Part shown: positions 42,126 through 51,727 of the stretch, in pieces
Layout: every line of letters starts with the position of its first letter
Position numbering within the stretch: position 1 is the stretch's first letter
Source of the DNA: JARIHC01 sp035546975
GTDB lineage: Bacteria > Patescibacteriota > Saccharimonadia > Saccharimonadales > UBA4665
Reading direction: 5' to 3'
Length of the DNA: 64,000 nt
Assembly: GCA_035546975.1 (NCBI GenBank)
Contig: DASZVS010000014.1
Span: 124,001 to 188,000 of the forward strand
Notes under the pieces: model-generated
Databases searched by the model: none
What the model was told of the DNA's origin: nothing
The model's input: the letters and a program-made list of their open reading frames with translations, nothing else
Translations under genes and position numbers: made by a program

Positions 42126-43262
42126 ATGCCTGATTTTAATGAAAAAGCTCTCAAAAAGCATAAAGAACTACGCGGCAAAATTGCCGTAAAACTAAAAGAT
42201 TCGCTGGATAGCCGCGAAAAATTAAGCATATATTACACCCCCGGTGTGGCTGCTGTATCCGACTATGCAGCCAAACATCCCGAAGAAGCGCGGGAGTACA
42301 CATGGCTCAATAACAATGTCGCCGTTATTAGCGACGGCTCGGCCGTACTCGGACTGGGCAATATCGGCCCATATGGTGCCCTGCCCGTCATGGAGGGCAA
42401 ATGCATGCTCTTCAAACATTTTGCCGATATTGACGCTGTACCGATTGTGCTCGATGTTCATTCGGCCGATGAAATCGTAGCGGCCGCAAAAGCTATTGCG
42501 CCTAGTTTCGGCGGAATTAACCTCGAAGATATTGCAGCGCCTATTTGTTTCGAGGTTGAAGAACGGCTCAAGAAAGAACTGCCAATACCCGTTATGCACG
42601 ATGACCAGCACGGCACGGCAGTCGTTACGCTGGCTGGGCTGATCAATGCGGTTAAACTGGTGGGCAAAGACCTGAAAGGCTGCAAGATTGTCATTGTTGG
42701 GGCCGGTGCAGCCGGCGTAGCTATAGCCAAGCTGTTACATGAATACGCAAAGCCGGAAATTATAGCGGTTGACAGCAAAGGGGTTATATCGAAGAATCGC
42801 CAGGATCTAAACGATTCGAAACGGCGGCTGCTCGACATCACAAATCCGAACCATGCCCACGGAAAACTTGAAGATGTTATACAGGGCGCCGATATTTTCA
42901 TTGGCGTTTCACAGCCCGGGCTTTTAACGGCTCAGATGGTGCGGTCGATGAAGAAGGATCCGATCATCTTTGCTATGGCCAATCCGACGCCGGAAATTAT
43001 GCCAGACGAGGCGAAAGCCGCTGGCGCGGCTATTATTGCCACCGGCCGCAGCGACTTCCCGAACCAGGTCAATAATGCGCTCGCTTTCCCTGGCATTTTC
43101 CGCGGCGCGCTTGATAACGGCGTCCGGGATATTACTGATGAGCATAAAATAAAAACTGCCGAAGTAATTGCCGCACTCGTTAAGAGCCCGTCGGTGGACG
43201 AAATTATTCCGCATGTCGGCGATGAGCGCCTCGTCCCGGCTATCGCCAAAGTCATTAAATAA
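42126..43262 (+). CDS. NAD(P)-dependent malic enzyme (decarboxylating)
   Basis: Oxidatively decarboxylates malate to pyruvate, giving NAD(P)H. 378 aa from ATG 42126, chosen because a TACAAT box ends 6 nt upstream; an upstream in-frame ATG at 42012 would put the promoter inside the gene. Motifs: YYTPGVAAVS, EGKCMLFKHFADIDAVPI, HDDQHGTAVV (metal/substrate), and the nucleotide-binding VGAGAAGVAIAKLL (about residues 194-207). Length matches the short bacterial form without the phosphotransacetylase domain. Confidence 0.95.
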   Translation: MPDFNEKALKKHKELRGKIAVKLKDSLDSREKLSIYYTPGVAAVSDYAAKHPEEAREYTWLNNNVAVISDGSAVLGLGNIGPYGALPVMEGKCMLFKHFADIDAVPIVLDVHSADEIVAAAKAIAPSFGGINLEDIAAPICFEVEERLKKELPIPVMHDDQHGTAVVTLAGLINAVKLVGKDLKGCKIVIVGAGAAGVAIAKLLHEYAKPEIIAVDSKGVISKNRQDLNDSKRRLLDITNPNHAHGKLEDVIQGADIFIGVSQPGLLTAQMVRSMKKDPIIFAMANPTPEIMPDEAKAAGAAIIATGRSDFPNQVNNALAFPGIFRGALDNGVRDITDEHKIKTAEVIAALVKSPSVDEIIPHVGDERLVPAIAKVIK

Positions 43263-43305
43263 TTAATTTCTGGCACTATTGGGGCTACGGTATACTGAAA
43301 GCCAT

Positions 43306-43803
43306 ATGCCCGAAGAACCGGGTGGTGGGGCCGAATCACTGCTTATAAGCTTTCCGAATGCCGTACGCCTTAGGCAACAGTTAGGCTATGTTTCTATAAA
43401 TCAACGGCACAAAAATAAGCTGGTATCTAGCATTGAGCAATTTGGCGGCCGCGAGATTCCTGTAGATGATTTTTTGGAATCGCTTGAGGAAAAGCTAACG
43501 TATTTCGCCGAAACATATTTGCATGGCATAACCTCATTGGCGCTCGAAAGTATGCCGGTAATAATTGATAGTGTTGTCACCGAGGAGCCGCAACGAACAA
43601 AAGCGCTTGAACTATGGGCTGAGCGCGTCGAGGTAAAACGGGGTGAGGCCGAAAGGGTAGAGAAAATCAAGCGGCGCCTAACGTCTCCCAAACCAGAAAA
43701 AATACCTCGCAAACGGAAAAAAGCAGAAAAACGCCGCGGCATTATCCAGATTGATCCCAGCCGCTTATCGTCTAACCCGAACTATGGCAAAAAGCGGCGT
43801 TAG
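43306..43803 (+). CDS. Basic hypothetical protein (165 aa)
   Basis: Not recognised. Residues 1-100 look like a folded helical domain; residues 110-165 are very basic (KPEKIPRKRKKAEKRR), suggesting nucleic-acid binding. The frame opens upstream at 43279, but ATG 43306 is preceded by a TATACT box ending 9 nt upstream. Its 3' end carries the terminator of the convergent gene. Confidence 0.6.
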   Translation: MPEEPGGGAESLLISFPNAVRLRQQLGYVSINQRHKNKLVSSIEQFGGREIPVDDFLESLEEKLTYFAETYLHGITSLALESMPVIIDSVVTEEPQRTKALELWAERVEVKRGEAERVEKIKRRLTSPKPEKIPRKRKKAEKRRGIIQIDPSRLSSNPNYGKKRR

Positions 43804-43807
43804 CCGC
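43789..43807 (-). terminator. Terminator of the guanylate-kinase-like gene
   Basis: On the minus strand GCGGC (43807-43803), loop TAAC (contains the stop codon), GCCGC (43798-43794), then five Ts (43793-43789). It lies inside the end of the convergent plus-strand gene. Confidence 0.75.
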
Positions 43808-44519
43808 CCAGTACTTCTTTGATATGTGCCAGTAGCAACTCGCCTGCTTGACGGTTGGCAGGATTGGGCTCGCGGAGCCCTCTGGCTACGCCTATAATCT
43901 CCTCGGCTGTTTGGCGCGGCGCGTCAAAGGCGTTTTTAATCCATGCCATGCCGCCGCCTTGCTCGAGCGACCATTCCAAACTTTGGACGCCTTCTTTTAT
44001 CCGTTTTTCCAGCTCATCCTCGCTCACTTGGGCGCTCCGGGCAGCTACTCCGATATCCCACATAAAAGGTGATGATACCAGCGTCATTTCTACCATTTTT
44101 CGGAATGGCAGGGCTCTCAGCGCAGGGACGGCAGTTGATAAGGTATCGAGCATCGTATACGAATGGGAAAAATCTGAAAGATCAGAGCCGTACACAACCC
44201 CCGTTGTAGGGTGCACGACACACTGCACGAGTTGGCCTTCTCGGACTTCTTCTGCAATAGCATCCACAGCCTCCTGCGTATGCCCGCGCCAACGATATTC
44301 GTCTTCAGCCTCGCCCTCGCGGCGGTCTCTGGTTGTAAAACTTTGTACCCGGCCGAAGTCATTATCAAGCGCTCGGACCATTTCCATGCAAGTACTTTTG
44401 CCAACGGCGAGCGGGCCGACGATCGGCACCATAGTCACCGTAGCAAGCTCTGCGCACACTTCTTCGGAAGGCATATAATTGGCCAGTGATTTTCTCAGCG
44501 CCTCGACAGTGTTTGCCAT
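43800..44519 (-). CDS. Guanylate kinase-like P-loop protein (239 aa)
   Basis: Walker A GPLAVGKST (about residue 34) and a GMP-binding-like SFTTRDRREGEAEDEYRW (about 60-77; guanylate kinase TTRxxRxGExdgxxY) are clear; VYGSD follows. The C-terminal half is longer and unlike canonical Gmk (about 200 aa), and the lid is divergent, so it may be a specialised kinase rather than the housekeeping enzyme. An extended -10 (TGTTATATT) ends 7 nt before the ATG. Confidence 0.75.
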   Translation of the reverse strand: MANTVEALRKSLANYMPSEEVCAELATVTMVPIVGPLAVGKSTCMEMVRALDNDFGRVQSFTTRDRREGEAEDEYRWRGHTQEAVDAIAEEVREGQLVQCVVHPTTGVVYGSDLSDFSHSYTMLDTLSTAVPALRALPFRKMVEMTLVSSPFMWDIGVAARSAQVSEDELEKRIKEGVQSLEWSLEQGGGMAWIKNAFDAPRQTAEEIIGVARGLREPNPANRQAGELLLAHIKEVLGG

Positions 44520-44565
44520 ATCGCTGAATATAACATACTGCCAGCGTTTTGCTAGGAGCTTATGG

Positions 44566-46182
44566 TTAGCCGACTACGCGGGAGAGTTCTTCGAGTGTGG
44601 TTTCGCCTGCCACAACCTTGAGAATGCCATCTTGCTCCATAGTGCGCATACCGGACTTGATGGCAGCCTCTTCAAGGTTCTGCGTCGTAGCCACAATATG
44701 CGGGTTTTCCAGAACTTCGCGGAGAGGTTCGCTCATCATAAATTGCTCCCGGATAGCCAGCTGGCCCTGGAAGCCATACGGGTTTGCCTCGGACTTGCCC
44801 GGCTCATAGAGCTTCAGCCCGTCGAGGTTAGGCCGGGGAATTGCCTCCGGCAACGTATTAACGACTTCGTTGATATGATTCCATTCGGCTTCAGAGGGAT
44901 CCCTCGCCTGCTTCGTGCTGTCATCCAACCGCCGGATCAAGCGCTGCGCCATAACAAGCCGGATGGCTGATATGAAGAGCGGGTTTTGGCCGATGATGTC
45001 GGCTATACGCGTTAACGCGGCGGCGGCTGACGAGGCGTGGAAGGTACAAAGCACCAGGTGTCCGGTCAATGCCGCCTGCAAGGCTGTGCGGGCAGTATCC
45101 ATGTCGCGAATTTCGCCGACCATCACAATGTCCGGGTCAAGGCGCAAAACAGCGCGCAATTTATCCGCAAAGCTATCATCGTTGCCGCCTTCGCTGGAAT
45201 GCACGGAAATTTGGGTGATTCCCGGGAACTGGTATTCCACCGGGTCTTCGATAGTGATGATTTTGCGCTCTTCGGTATTAAGCGAATTAAGCATGGAATA
45301 CAGCGTCGTTGTTTTGCCGGAACCGGTCGGGCCGACAATCATGACTAGGCCGCTCGGTTTCGCGATAATGTCATCGACCACTTTGCGCTCCTGCTCGGAG
45401 AGGCCGAGCCGGTCTAGCGTATACATTGACTGGTCCATATTAAAGAGGCGCATCACGACATCCATACCGTTGATAGTTGGCACCGTCTCCAGGCGCACGT
45501 TTACATCAACCTCATTGCCGTCAGCCATTTTGATGCGCTGCGCAATGTGGCCCTGCTGCGCTTCATTGGTAGATGTTGAAACATTGCCGGCGCTAGCAAT
45601 GGCTGAGATCAAAATGCGGTACTTATCCGGCTGCAGGTGGGCGATAGGATGCAGCACGCCGTCGATTCTGAAGCGAATGCGTATGTAATCGCGCTGCGTT
45701 TCGATGTGAATGTCAGAAGCATTAAGCCGGTGCGCCTGCGCCACCAGGTACGCCAGCATGTCATCGGCGCGGACTTGCGCCAAAATGTTTGATATTTGCT
45801 CAACCAGCTCGCTCGTCCCCGCTTGGTTGATCTCAATATCTTGGTACACGATTTGCTTCGGCGGGTCGTACAAACGCATATATTCCCTGTACCCGGCGTC
45901 TGAAATGATGGCAAAACTAACGCGCTGGTCGGCAAACCGCTGCCTCAGGTCGGCCATTGTCTTCTGCGACGTCGTTGTCGTTATGCCAAACAGAATGTTG
46001 CTTTTGTCGGACCGAACAGGTATCACCTTGAGCTGATACAGCTCCGGCACCGTTAGCCAGTCTTTATAAAGCGGCTTGGGGCCGGGCTGTGAGGTGTCGA
46101 AGTAATCCATGCCGAGCACTTGGGCACGATGCTGGGTCGATTGCTCTTCATCCCGGCGGGCACGGTTATCATCTGGATTCAT
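44566..46182 (-). CDS. Type IV pilus/type II secretion assembly ATPase (PilB/GspE-like)
   Basis: Hexameric ATPase that drives pilin assembly, 538 aa. An N-terminal MshEN-like domain, a middle N2 domain (ASDIHIETQ), then Walker A GPTGSGKTTTLYS (about residue 283), the Asp box, Walker B VGEIRD, and a His box TFHASSA. Where PilB/GspE often has a C-x2-C zinc site after QRLIRRL, this protein has DDSTKQAR, so no tetracysteine site. A TATACT box ends 9 nt before the ATG. No other pilus assembly genes adjoin, but a pilin-like protein lies at 62967-63548. Confidence 0.93.
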   Translation of the reverse strand: MNPDDNRARRDEEQSTQHRAQVLGMDYFDTSQPGPKPLYKDWLTVPELYQLKVIPVRSDKSNILFGITTTTSQKTMADLRQRFADQRVSFAIISDAGYREYMRLYDPPKQIVYQDIEINQAGTSELVEQISNILAQVRADDMLAYLVAQAHRLNASDIHIETQRDYIRIRFRIDGVLHPIAHLQPDKYRILISAIASAGNVSTSTNEAQQGHIAQRIKMADGNEVDVNVRLETVPTINGMDVVMRLFNMDQSMYTLDRLGLSEQERKVVDDIIAKPSGLVMIVGPTGSGKTTTLYSMLNSLNTEERKIITIEDPVEYQFPGITQISVHSSEGGNDDSFADKLRAVLRLDPDIVMVGEIRDMDTARTALQAALTGHLVLCTFHASSAAAALTRIADIIGQNPLFISAIRLVMAQRLIRRLDDSTKQARDPSEAEWNHINEVVNTLPEAIPRPNLDGLKLYEPGKSEANPYGFQGQLAIREQFMMSEPLREVLENPHIVATTQNLEEAAIKSGMRTMEQDGILKVVAGETTLEELSRVVG

Positions 46183-46243
46183 ATGGATACTAGTATAACC
46201 TCTAGCGGTTTGGTTTGACTAGGCTAAAGATTACAATGTGGGA

Positions 46244-46738
46244 ATGCGAAGCATCGTCTTAATTGCTCATAACCTCCGAAGCGCCCATAATATCGGCTCA
46301 CTACTTAGGACCGCCGAAGGGCTCGGCATCGAAAAGGTGTATTTGACCGGTTACTCGCCGTATCCCCGTGCCGAACAAGATGATCGGTTGCCGCACATCG
46401 CCGAAAAAACAGATAAGCAGATAGCCAAAACGGCGCTTGGCGCCGAACACTCAATCGCCTGGGAACATCGTGCAGATATCGCCCCGTTAGTCACAGGGCT
46501 TAAGCAAGCCGGCTATCTGGTATCCGCCTTGGAACAAGTGCCTGGCTCTACACCGTTACCAGAATTTAAAGCGCCGGATAAAGTGGCGGTTATCGTAGGG
46601 CGCGAGGTTGAAGGTGTTGAACCTGAAGTACTCGATGCCTGCGATGCAATCCTTGAAATACCCATGGCGGGCAAAAAAGAATCATTTAATGTGGCTGCCG
46701 CGGCCGCCATGACCCTCTATGCACTACGCTTTGACTAA
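46244..46738 (+). CDS. SpoU/TrmH-family RNA 2'-O-methyltransferase
   Basis: 164 aa from ATG 46244 (a GTG at 46238 directly follows the -10 box TACAAT 46232-46237). SPOUT-fold motifs: NIGSLLRTAEGLG (motif 1), VIVGREVEGVEPEVLDACDAIL (motif 2) and IPMAGKKESFNVAAAAAM (motif 3), including the SAM-knot region. Methylates ribose in tRNA or rRNA; target cannot be assigned. It is the compact SpoU version without an N-terminal RNA-binding domain. Confidence 0.92.
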   Translation: MRSIVLIAHNLRSAHNIGSLLRTAEGLGIEKVYLTGYSPYPRAEQDDRLPHIAEKTDKQIAKTALGAEHSIAWEHRADIAPLVTGLKQAGYLVSALEQVPGSTPLPEFKAPDKVAVIVGREVEGVEPEVLDACDAILEIPMAGKKESFNVAAAAAMTLYALRFD

Positions 46739-46765
46739 TAATCCTACGACTGGTTTAATATTTTA

Positions 46766-47152
46766 ATGCCCGGTGAACTACCCTACACTACTGCCGTCGT
46801 TCTGTCTGGCCTTGAACCAACTGCCCCTCTTCCCGATCGAATTGCCGCACTAAATCTCACTGGTCTTTCTTGTGAAGCTATAGCATATGGTGTTGGCGTA
46901 AGCTGCACTACTGTAAACAAGTGGGAGTGCGAGAGAACTACGCCAAGCGCCGCAAATAGCCGGCATCTGGATGACATACGCTTCGCCGCATTACTGCTCA
47001 TTAAATTCGGCGGTCTTGAACCTCCGGAAGCTGGCCTTTGGCTCGCTAGGGAAAGTGGCGGCAGTGTGGAATACCCCATCCTTAATGCAATACGAGAAAA
47101 TCCAAGTAAAACACTTAAAAAACTACAGCACGTCATAGTAAAACACTCATAA
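46766..47152 (+). CDS. Helix-turn-helix protein (128 aa)
   Basis: GLSCEAIAYGVGVSCTTVNKWE (about residues 33-54) is a helix-turn-helix of XRE/homeodomain-like type. The C-terminal part (EAGLWLARESGG...LNAIRENP) loosely resembles the DUF2384/MbcA-ParS-Xre antitoxin tail, but no toxin gene (RES-domain type) adjoins. Probably a small transcription regulator. Lies between the SpoU methylase and the CAP-domain gene. Confidence 0.6.
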   Translation: MPGELPYTTAVVLSGLEPTAPLPDRIAALNLTGLSCEAIAYGVGVSCTTVNKWECERTTPSAANSRHLDDIRFAALLLIKFGGLEPPEAGLWLARESGGSVEYPILNAIRENPSKTLKKLQHVIVKHS

Positions 47153-47167
47153 CTATAGCGTTTATGG

Positions 47168-47173
47168 TATAAT
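47168..47173 (+). promoter_or_regulatory. Extended -10 of the CAP-domain gene
   Basis: TGGTATAAT (47165-47173), 23 nt before the ATG at 47197. Confidence 0.55.
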
Positions 47174-47196
47174 TGTGGCGTTAATCAAAAACTAAA

Positions 47197-48078
47197 ATGA
47201 CACTGGTCACAAAACCCAAAAGAAACACCAGGCACCATAAAAAGCGCAGCGGCAAGCATCATCGCCATAGCGATCATTACCTGAAGACGTATTGGCCGTA
47301 CATACCGATGCTGTTGGTTGTTGGTTTCGGCCTGCTTGTTAATAGCATGTGGTCGCACGCCGGTGTCCTCGGCGTTAATAGCAACTTTACGAGTGCTTCC
47401 CTGCTGAATTCCACAAATACCCAACGGGTAGCCGATCATGAATCCGCTCTGAGTCTTAACCAGCAACTTACGTCAGCAGCCCAGGCTAAAGCCAATGATA
47501 TGGTCCAAAAAGATTACTGGGCGCACAACTCGCCGGATGGCAAAACGCCCTGGACCTTCATAAACGCCGCCGGCTACAGCTACCAGATGGCCGGTGAAAA
47601 TCTGGCTTTCGGTTTTGATAACGCCGGCGACACTATTTCAGGCTGGATGAACAGCCCAACGCATCGCGCCAACATACTCAATGCCGGCTATAAAGATGTC
47701 GGCTTCGGCGTAGCGAGCTCGCCCAATTACCAGGGTCACGGACCGGAAACAGTGGTTGTCGCCGAATACGCTACTCCTGCGGAAGCGTTACCTGCCGGCG
47801 GTACGGCTGGAGCCCCGGATACGAACACGCCCATCGCGGCTAAGCCAGTCTCGCGCATTCAAATCCTTACCGGGCAAGATGCCTGGATAACTTCAGCCGT
47901 ATCCGCACTTGCTGGCGCGGCTATAGCAGTCTTCTTAGTACGGCATGGGCTGCGCTTTAAGCGGCTCGCGCTGGAAGGCGAGAGCTTTGTTCTGCATCAT
48001 CCAATGCTCGATATAGCGATTGTATTTGTCGGCACTATGGCAGTTGTCTTCGCCCAGGCAAGCGGCAACATTCACTAA
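47197..48078 (+). CDS. Membrane-anchored CAP (SCP/PR-1-like) domain protein
   Basis: His/Lys/Arg-rich cytoplasmic N-terminus (about 1-30), one transmembrane helix (about 33-52), then an extracellular CAP domain (about 70-205) with the metal-binding His/Glu pattern DYWAHNSPDGKTP, AGENLAFGF and SPTHRANILN. Two further hydrophobic segments near the C-terminus (about 228-248 and 270-290) anchor it again. CAP proteins are extracellular and widespread in CPR; function unknown. Starts 44 nt after the HTH gene. Confidence 0.88.
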   Translation: MTLVTKPKRNTRHHKKRSGKHHRHSDHYLKTYWPYIPMLLVVGFGLLVNSMWSHAGVLGVNSNFTSASLLNSTNTQRVADHESALSLNQQLTSAAQAKANDMVQKDYWAHNSPDGKTPWTFINAAGYSYQMAGENLAFGFDNAGDTISGWMNSPTHRANILNAGYKDVGFGVASSPNYQGHGPETVVVAEYATPAEALPAGGTAGAPDTNTPIAAKPVSRIQILTGQDAWITSAVSALAGAAIAVFLVRHGLRFKRLALEGESFVLHHPMLDIAIVFVGTMAVVFAQASGNIH

Positions 48079-48082
48079 ATAA

Positions 48083-51000
48083 TTACTTTATAACCAGATT
48101 TTCGTTTCCTACGAGTTGCTTGAGCGCGTCGAGCCCTTCGCTCTCCGGGTCAATGCCGCCCGGCAGCTTAATAGCTTGTTTAGAGGTAGCTTCGCCGAGC
48201 ACCAATACGACTTCAGTGTCGCCCTGATGGCTATCGATCGTCTGTTTGAGTGACAGGAGCGTCTCTTCGTCGCCTGTATTATTCAAGCGGATATACACCC
48301 GTTCACTTACCGGTTTAGCTTCCGCGGTGGGCAACTCTTTCTTCTCGCCTGAAGGCTGGTACGCAGCAGCTTGTTCGGTTGTAATCCCCCGCACATTTTC
48401 GACAAGCACCTTTACTTCGCCGGTGCTTTTGCCCTCCTTATCGCGGCTATTTACCTTGCCGCGGATCAAAGCTATCTGATCCTGTTGGAGCTGGGAGGCA
48501 AACTGCTCGTAGTTGCCGGGGAAAAGTATGATTTCCAATTCACCGAAGTTATCTTCGATTTTTATAAACGCCATCTTCTTGCCATTCCGCGTAGTGATGT
48601 CTCGGACGCTTGTGACAATCCCGCCGATAGTGACCATTTTGCCGTCATGCTCGGCCTGCAGGCTATTAAGCGGTATAGTCTGTTCGCTAAGCATAACTTC
48701 GAAAGCTTCCAAAGGATGCCTGCTCAAGTACAGGCCGAGTAATTCCCGCTCCCATTGCAGCTGTTCGTGCTCGTCAATCTGTATAGGCGGCTCCTGCAGA
48801 TCCAGCCGCGGCTTCTCTATGACAGATTCGTCCGATGTGCCGAAAAGGTCGGTCTGGCCGCTGCTTGCTTGTTTTTGCAACCGCGAGGCAAAGGCCTGCA
48901 TCATCTCAAGGTTGTGCAGCAATGTGCCGCGGCTGCCGAAACGGTCGAACGCGCCTGCTTTAATTAAACTCTCCAGCGCTTTTCTATTAACGATCCGGCT
49001 ATTTACCCGCGTAAGAAAGTCTTCGAGATTTTTAAACTCCCCCTCTTCGCGGGCCCGCAGAATCTCTTCTACTGCGCCGGTGCCGACATTCTTGATGGCC
49101 GCCAAGCCGAAGCGTATTTCATTTTTTTCAGGGACTACGGCAAACTCCAAGAATGATTCATTAACATCGGGGGCCAAAACAGTTATGCCCATATGCTTAC
49201 ACTCGGTTATTTCGATTGCCAGTCGGTCGGTATCATCATAATCGCTTGTCATGAGCGCCGCCATGAACGCAGCCGGATAATTTGCCTTAAGGTAGGCTGT
49301 CCAATAGGCGATTTGCGCATAGCAAGTGGCATGAGCCTTATTGAATGAGTAGTCAGCAAAGGGCTGAATGAGCGCCCACAAATGATTTGCCTGTTTCTCG
49401 TTTAAACCCTGCTTCTTGCAACCTGCGATAAACTTCGGCTCCTCGGCGGCCATAATATCGCGCTTTTTCTTACCAATAGCTTTGCGAACAAGGTCAGCCT
49501 CGCCGGGCGTGTAGCCAGCTACCAGCTGCAGTAGTTGGATTATGTTTTCCTGGTATACGATAACGCCATACGTATCTTCCAGCACAGGCTTGAGCGAATC
49601 GTGTAGATATGTAACGCCGGTCGGGCTATTTTTACCTTTAATAAATGCCGGGATTTGTTCCATTGGCCCCGGGCGATACAAAGCATTCATGGCCACCAGA
49701 TCGGTGAACTCCGTGGGTTTCAGCTCCCTTAGATAGCGCTTCATGCCAGCTGATTCAAACTGGAATACACCAGTCGTATCACCTACCTGGAACAGTTTAA
49801 ACGTCTTCTTGTCGTCGTTTGGGATTTCGCCGAGCTCTATTTTCTTGCCATATACCCTGCGTACAATGCGTAGGGCATTATTCAAAATAGTAAGGTTGCT
49901 GAGGCCAAGGAAGTCCATTTTGAGCAGGCCGATTTGTTCAATCGGAACCATAGAATACTGCGTGGCAATCACGCCCTTTTGAGCCATTTCAAGCGGCGTA
50001 TAGCAGACAATATCTTCGGGGGCGATCACGACACCGGCAGCATGCACACCGTGAGACCGGATAGTCCCTTCGAGCTGCATGGCCAAGTCAAAGACGCGTT
50101 TTGCAGTCTCATTCGATTTATATTCCTGTTTGAGGTCGCGGTCTTCCTTAATCGCCTTGGCAAGCGGAACATGCCTACCCTGGACGGGCGGCGGGATCAT
50201 CTTTGCCAGCCGGTCGGCTTCGGCATACGGAACCTGCAAGACGCGCGACACGTCGCGAACAGCATTACGGGCGGCCATCCGGCCGAAAGTTACGATATTG
50301 GCAACACGCTCTTTACCGTATTTTTCAACGCAATATTGGATCACCTCGTCGCGGCGGGTGTCTTGGATGTCGATATCTATATCGGGCATGCTAATACGAC
50401 CCGGATTCAAGAACCGCTCAAACATGAGCTTATATTGCATCGGCTCGATTTCTGTAATACGGACCGCATAAGCAACTAATGATCCGGCTGCCGAGCCTCG
50501 GCCAGGACCAAAGATAATGCCCTGGTCTTTGCCCCATTTAATGAAATCCTGCACGATCAAAAAGTAGCCGTTGAAGCCCATTGAGTCGATGGTGTCGAGT
50601 TCGTATTCAGCCCGGTCAATGATTTCTTTGCTCAGGAGTTTTTTCGCTTCGGCAATACTCATTTTGGCACTTTTATCAGCACTCACTGCCCCATAACGCC
50701 AAGCCAGGCCTTGCCAGACAAGTTTCTGCAGGTAGGATTTCTCGTCTTCACCTTTTGGCACCGGAAATTTCGGAATTAAGATATCGCCGAGCTTGATCTC
50801 TACGTCGCAGCGGTTGGCGATGGCTTTCGTATTGCTGATGTAGTCGGGGTGATCTTTGCCCCAGCGTTTTATAACTTCCTTTGGGTCCGTCACATGCAGT
50901 TCGAAGTCCTTGAGACTCATCCGTTGCTCGTCCGTTAGGAAAGAGCCCGTTTGGACGCACAGCAAAATTTCGTGGGCCTCTTGGTCTTCATGTTTCAAAT

Positions 51001-51670
51001 AATGCGCATCACACGTTACAACGCATGGTATATCCAGCTCTTCGCTGAGTTTCATAATTTGCTCGTTAATACCCACCTGCTCAACCCATTTGCTCGGATG
51101 GTCCGGATGGCCGTGGTCTTGAAGCTCCAAGTAATACCGGTCGCCAAAAACTTTTTTGTACCATTCGGCTGTTTCTTTGGCCTGTTGGTACTGCCCCTGG
51201 CGGAGCTGGTCGCCCACTTCGCTGCTAGCACACCCGCTGAGACAAATAAGCCCCTCGTTGTGCTCTGCGAGTAATTCCCGGTCTATTCTCGGCCGGTAAT
51301 AGAACCCTTCTAAGTTGGCGATCGTGCTGAGCGCCATGAGGTTTTGGTAGCCGGCTTTATTCATAGCCAGGAGTATTAAGTGATAATTTTGCTTATCCTT
51401 CCCCGGGTCTTTGTCACGGAAACCGCGGGCCGCAACGTATGTTTCCATGCCGATAATTGGTTTAACCCCGTGCGATTTTGCTTCTTGGTAGAATTCAATT
51501 GTGCCGCTTAGCGTTCCGTGGTCGGTGACAGCTACAGCAGGCATGTCATGCTGTTTCACGTATTTAATAAGGTCCGGGATTTTAGTCAGGCCATCAAGCA
51601 AACTGTACTGCGTATGATTGTGCAGATGTACGTAATCACTCGGTTTTAGCGTTTGTTTTTTGGACGTCAA
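48083..51670 (-). CDS. dnaE: DNA polymerase III alpha subunit
   Basis: Replicative polymerase, 1195 aa (DnaE type about 1160). N-terminal PHP domain (VHLHNHTQYSLLDG, AVTDHGTLSG), polymerase core with PDIDIDIQDTRRDE catalytic Asp motif and GPGRGSAAGSLVAY, a helix-hairpin-helix region, OB fold (about 1010-1090) and C-terminal domain. The start is a TTG at 51670, preceded by GGGAGAGGG; no in-frame ATG lies upstream of the PHP motif. An extended -10 (TGGTATACT) lies about 35 nt upstream. Confidence 0.96.
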   Translation of the reverse strand: MTSKKQTLKPSDYVHLHNHTQYSLLDGLTKIPDLIKYVKQHDMPAVAVTDHGTLSGTIEFYQEAKSHGVKPIIGMETYVAARGFRDKDPGKDKQNYHLILLAMNKAGYQNLMALSTIANLEGFYYRPRIDRELLAEHNEGLICLSGCASSEVGDQLRQGQYQQAKETAEWYKKVFGDRYYLELQDHGHPDHPSKWVEQVGINEQIMKLSEELDIPCVVTCDAHYLKHEDQEAHEILLCVQTGSFLTDEQRMSLKDFELHVTDPKEVIKRWGKDHPDYISNTKAIANRCDVEIKLGDILIPKFPVPKGEDEKSYLQKLVWQGLAWRYGAVSADKSAKMSIAEAKKLLSKEIIDRAEYELDTIDSMGFNGYFLIVQDFIKWGKDQGIIFGPGRGSAAGSLVAYAVRITEIEPMQYKLMFERFLNPGRISMPDIDIDIQDTRRDEVIQYCVEKYGKERVANIVTFGRMAARNAVRDVSRVLQVPYAEADRLAKMIPPPVQGRHVPLAKAIKEDRDLKQEYKSNETAKRVFDLAMQLEGTIRSHGVHAAGVVIAPEDIVCYTPLEMAQKGVIATQYSMVPIEQIGLLKMDFLGLSNLTILNNALRIVRRVYGKKIELGEIPNDDKKTFKLFQVGDTTGVFQFESAGMKRYLRELKPTEFTDLVAMNALYRPGPMEQIPAFIKGKNSPTGVTYLHDSLKPVLEDTYGVIVYQENIIQLLQLVAGYTPGEADLVRKAIGKKKRDIMAAEEPKFIAGCKKQGLNEKQANHLWALIQPFADYSFNKAHATCYAQIAYWTAYLKANYPAAFMAALMTSDYDDTDRLAIEITECKHMGITVLAPDVNESFLEFAVVPEKNEIRFGLAAIKNVGTGAVEEILRAREEGEFKNLEDFLTRVNSRIVNRKALESLIKAGAFDRFGSRGTLLHNLEMMQAFASRLQKQASSGQTDLFGTSDESVIEKPRLDLQEPPIQIDEHEQLQWERELLGLYLSRHPLEAFEVMLSEQTIPLNSLQAEHDGKMVTIGGIVTSVRDITTRNGKKMAFIKIEDNFGELEIILFPGNYEQFASQLQQDQIALIRGKVNSRDKEGKSTGEVKVLVENVRGITTEQAAAYQPSGEKKELPTAEAKPVSERVYIRLNNTGDEETLLSLKQTIDSHQGDTEVVLVLGEATSKQAIKLPGGIDPESEGLDALKQLVGNENLVIK

Positions 51671-51727
51671 AGCTACCCTCTCCCTTTGCTATACACCTAT
51701 AAGTATACCATCGACAGCACGTAGTTT

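Noticed and set aside
46766..47152. Toxin-antitoxin pair
   Set aside because: The HTH protein only loosely resembles an Xre-type antitoxin and no toxin-like gene adjoins it.
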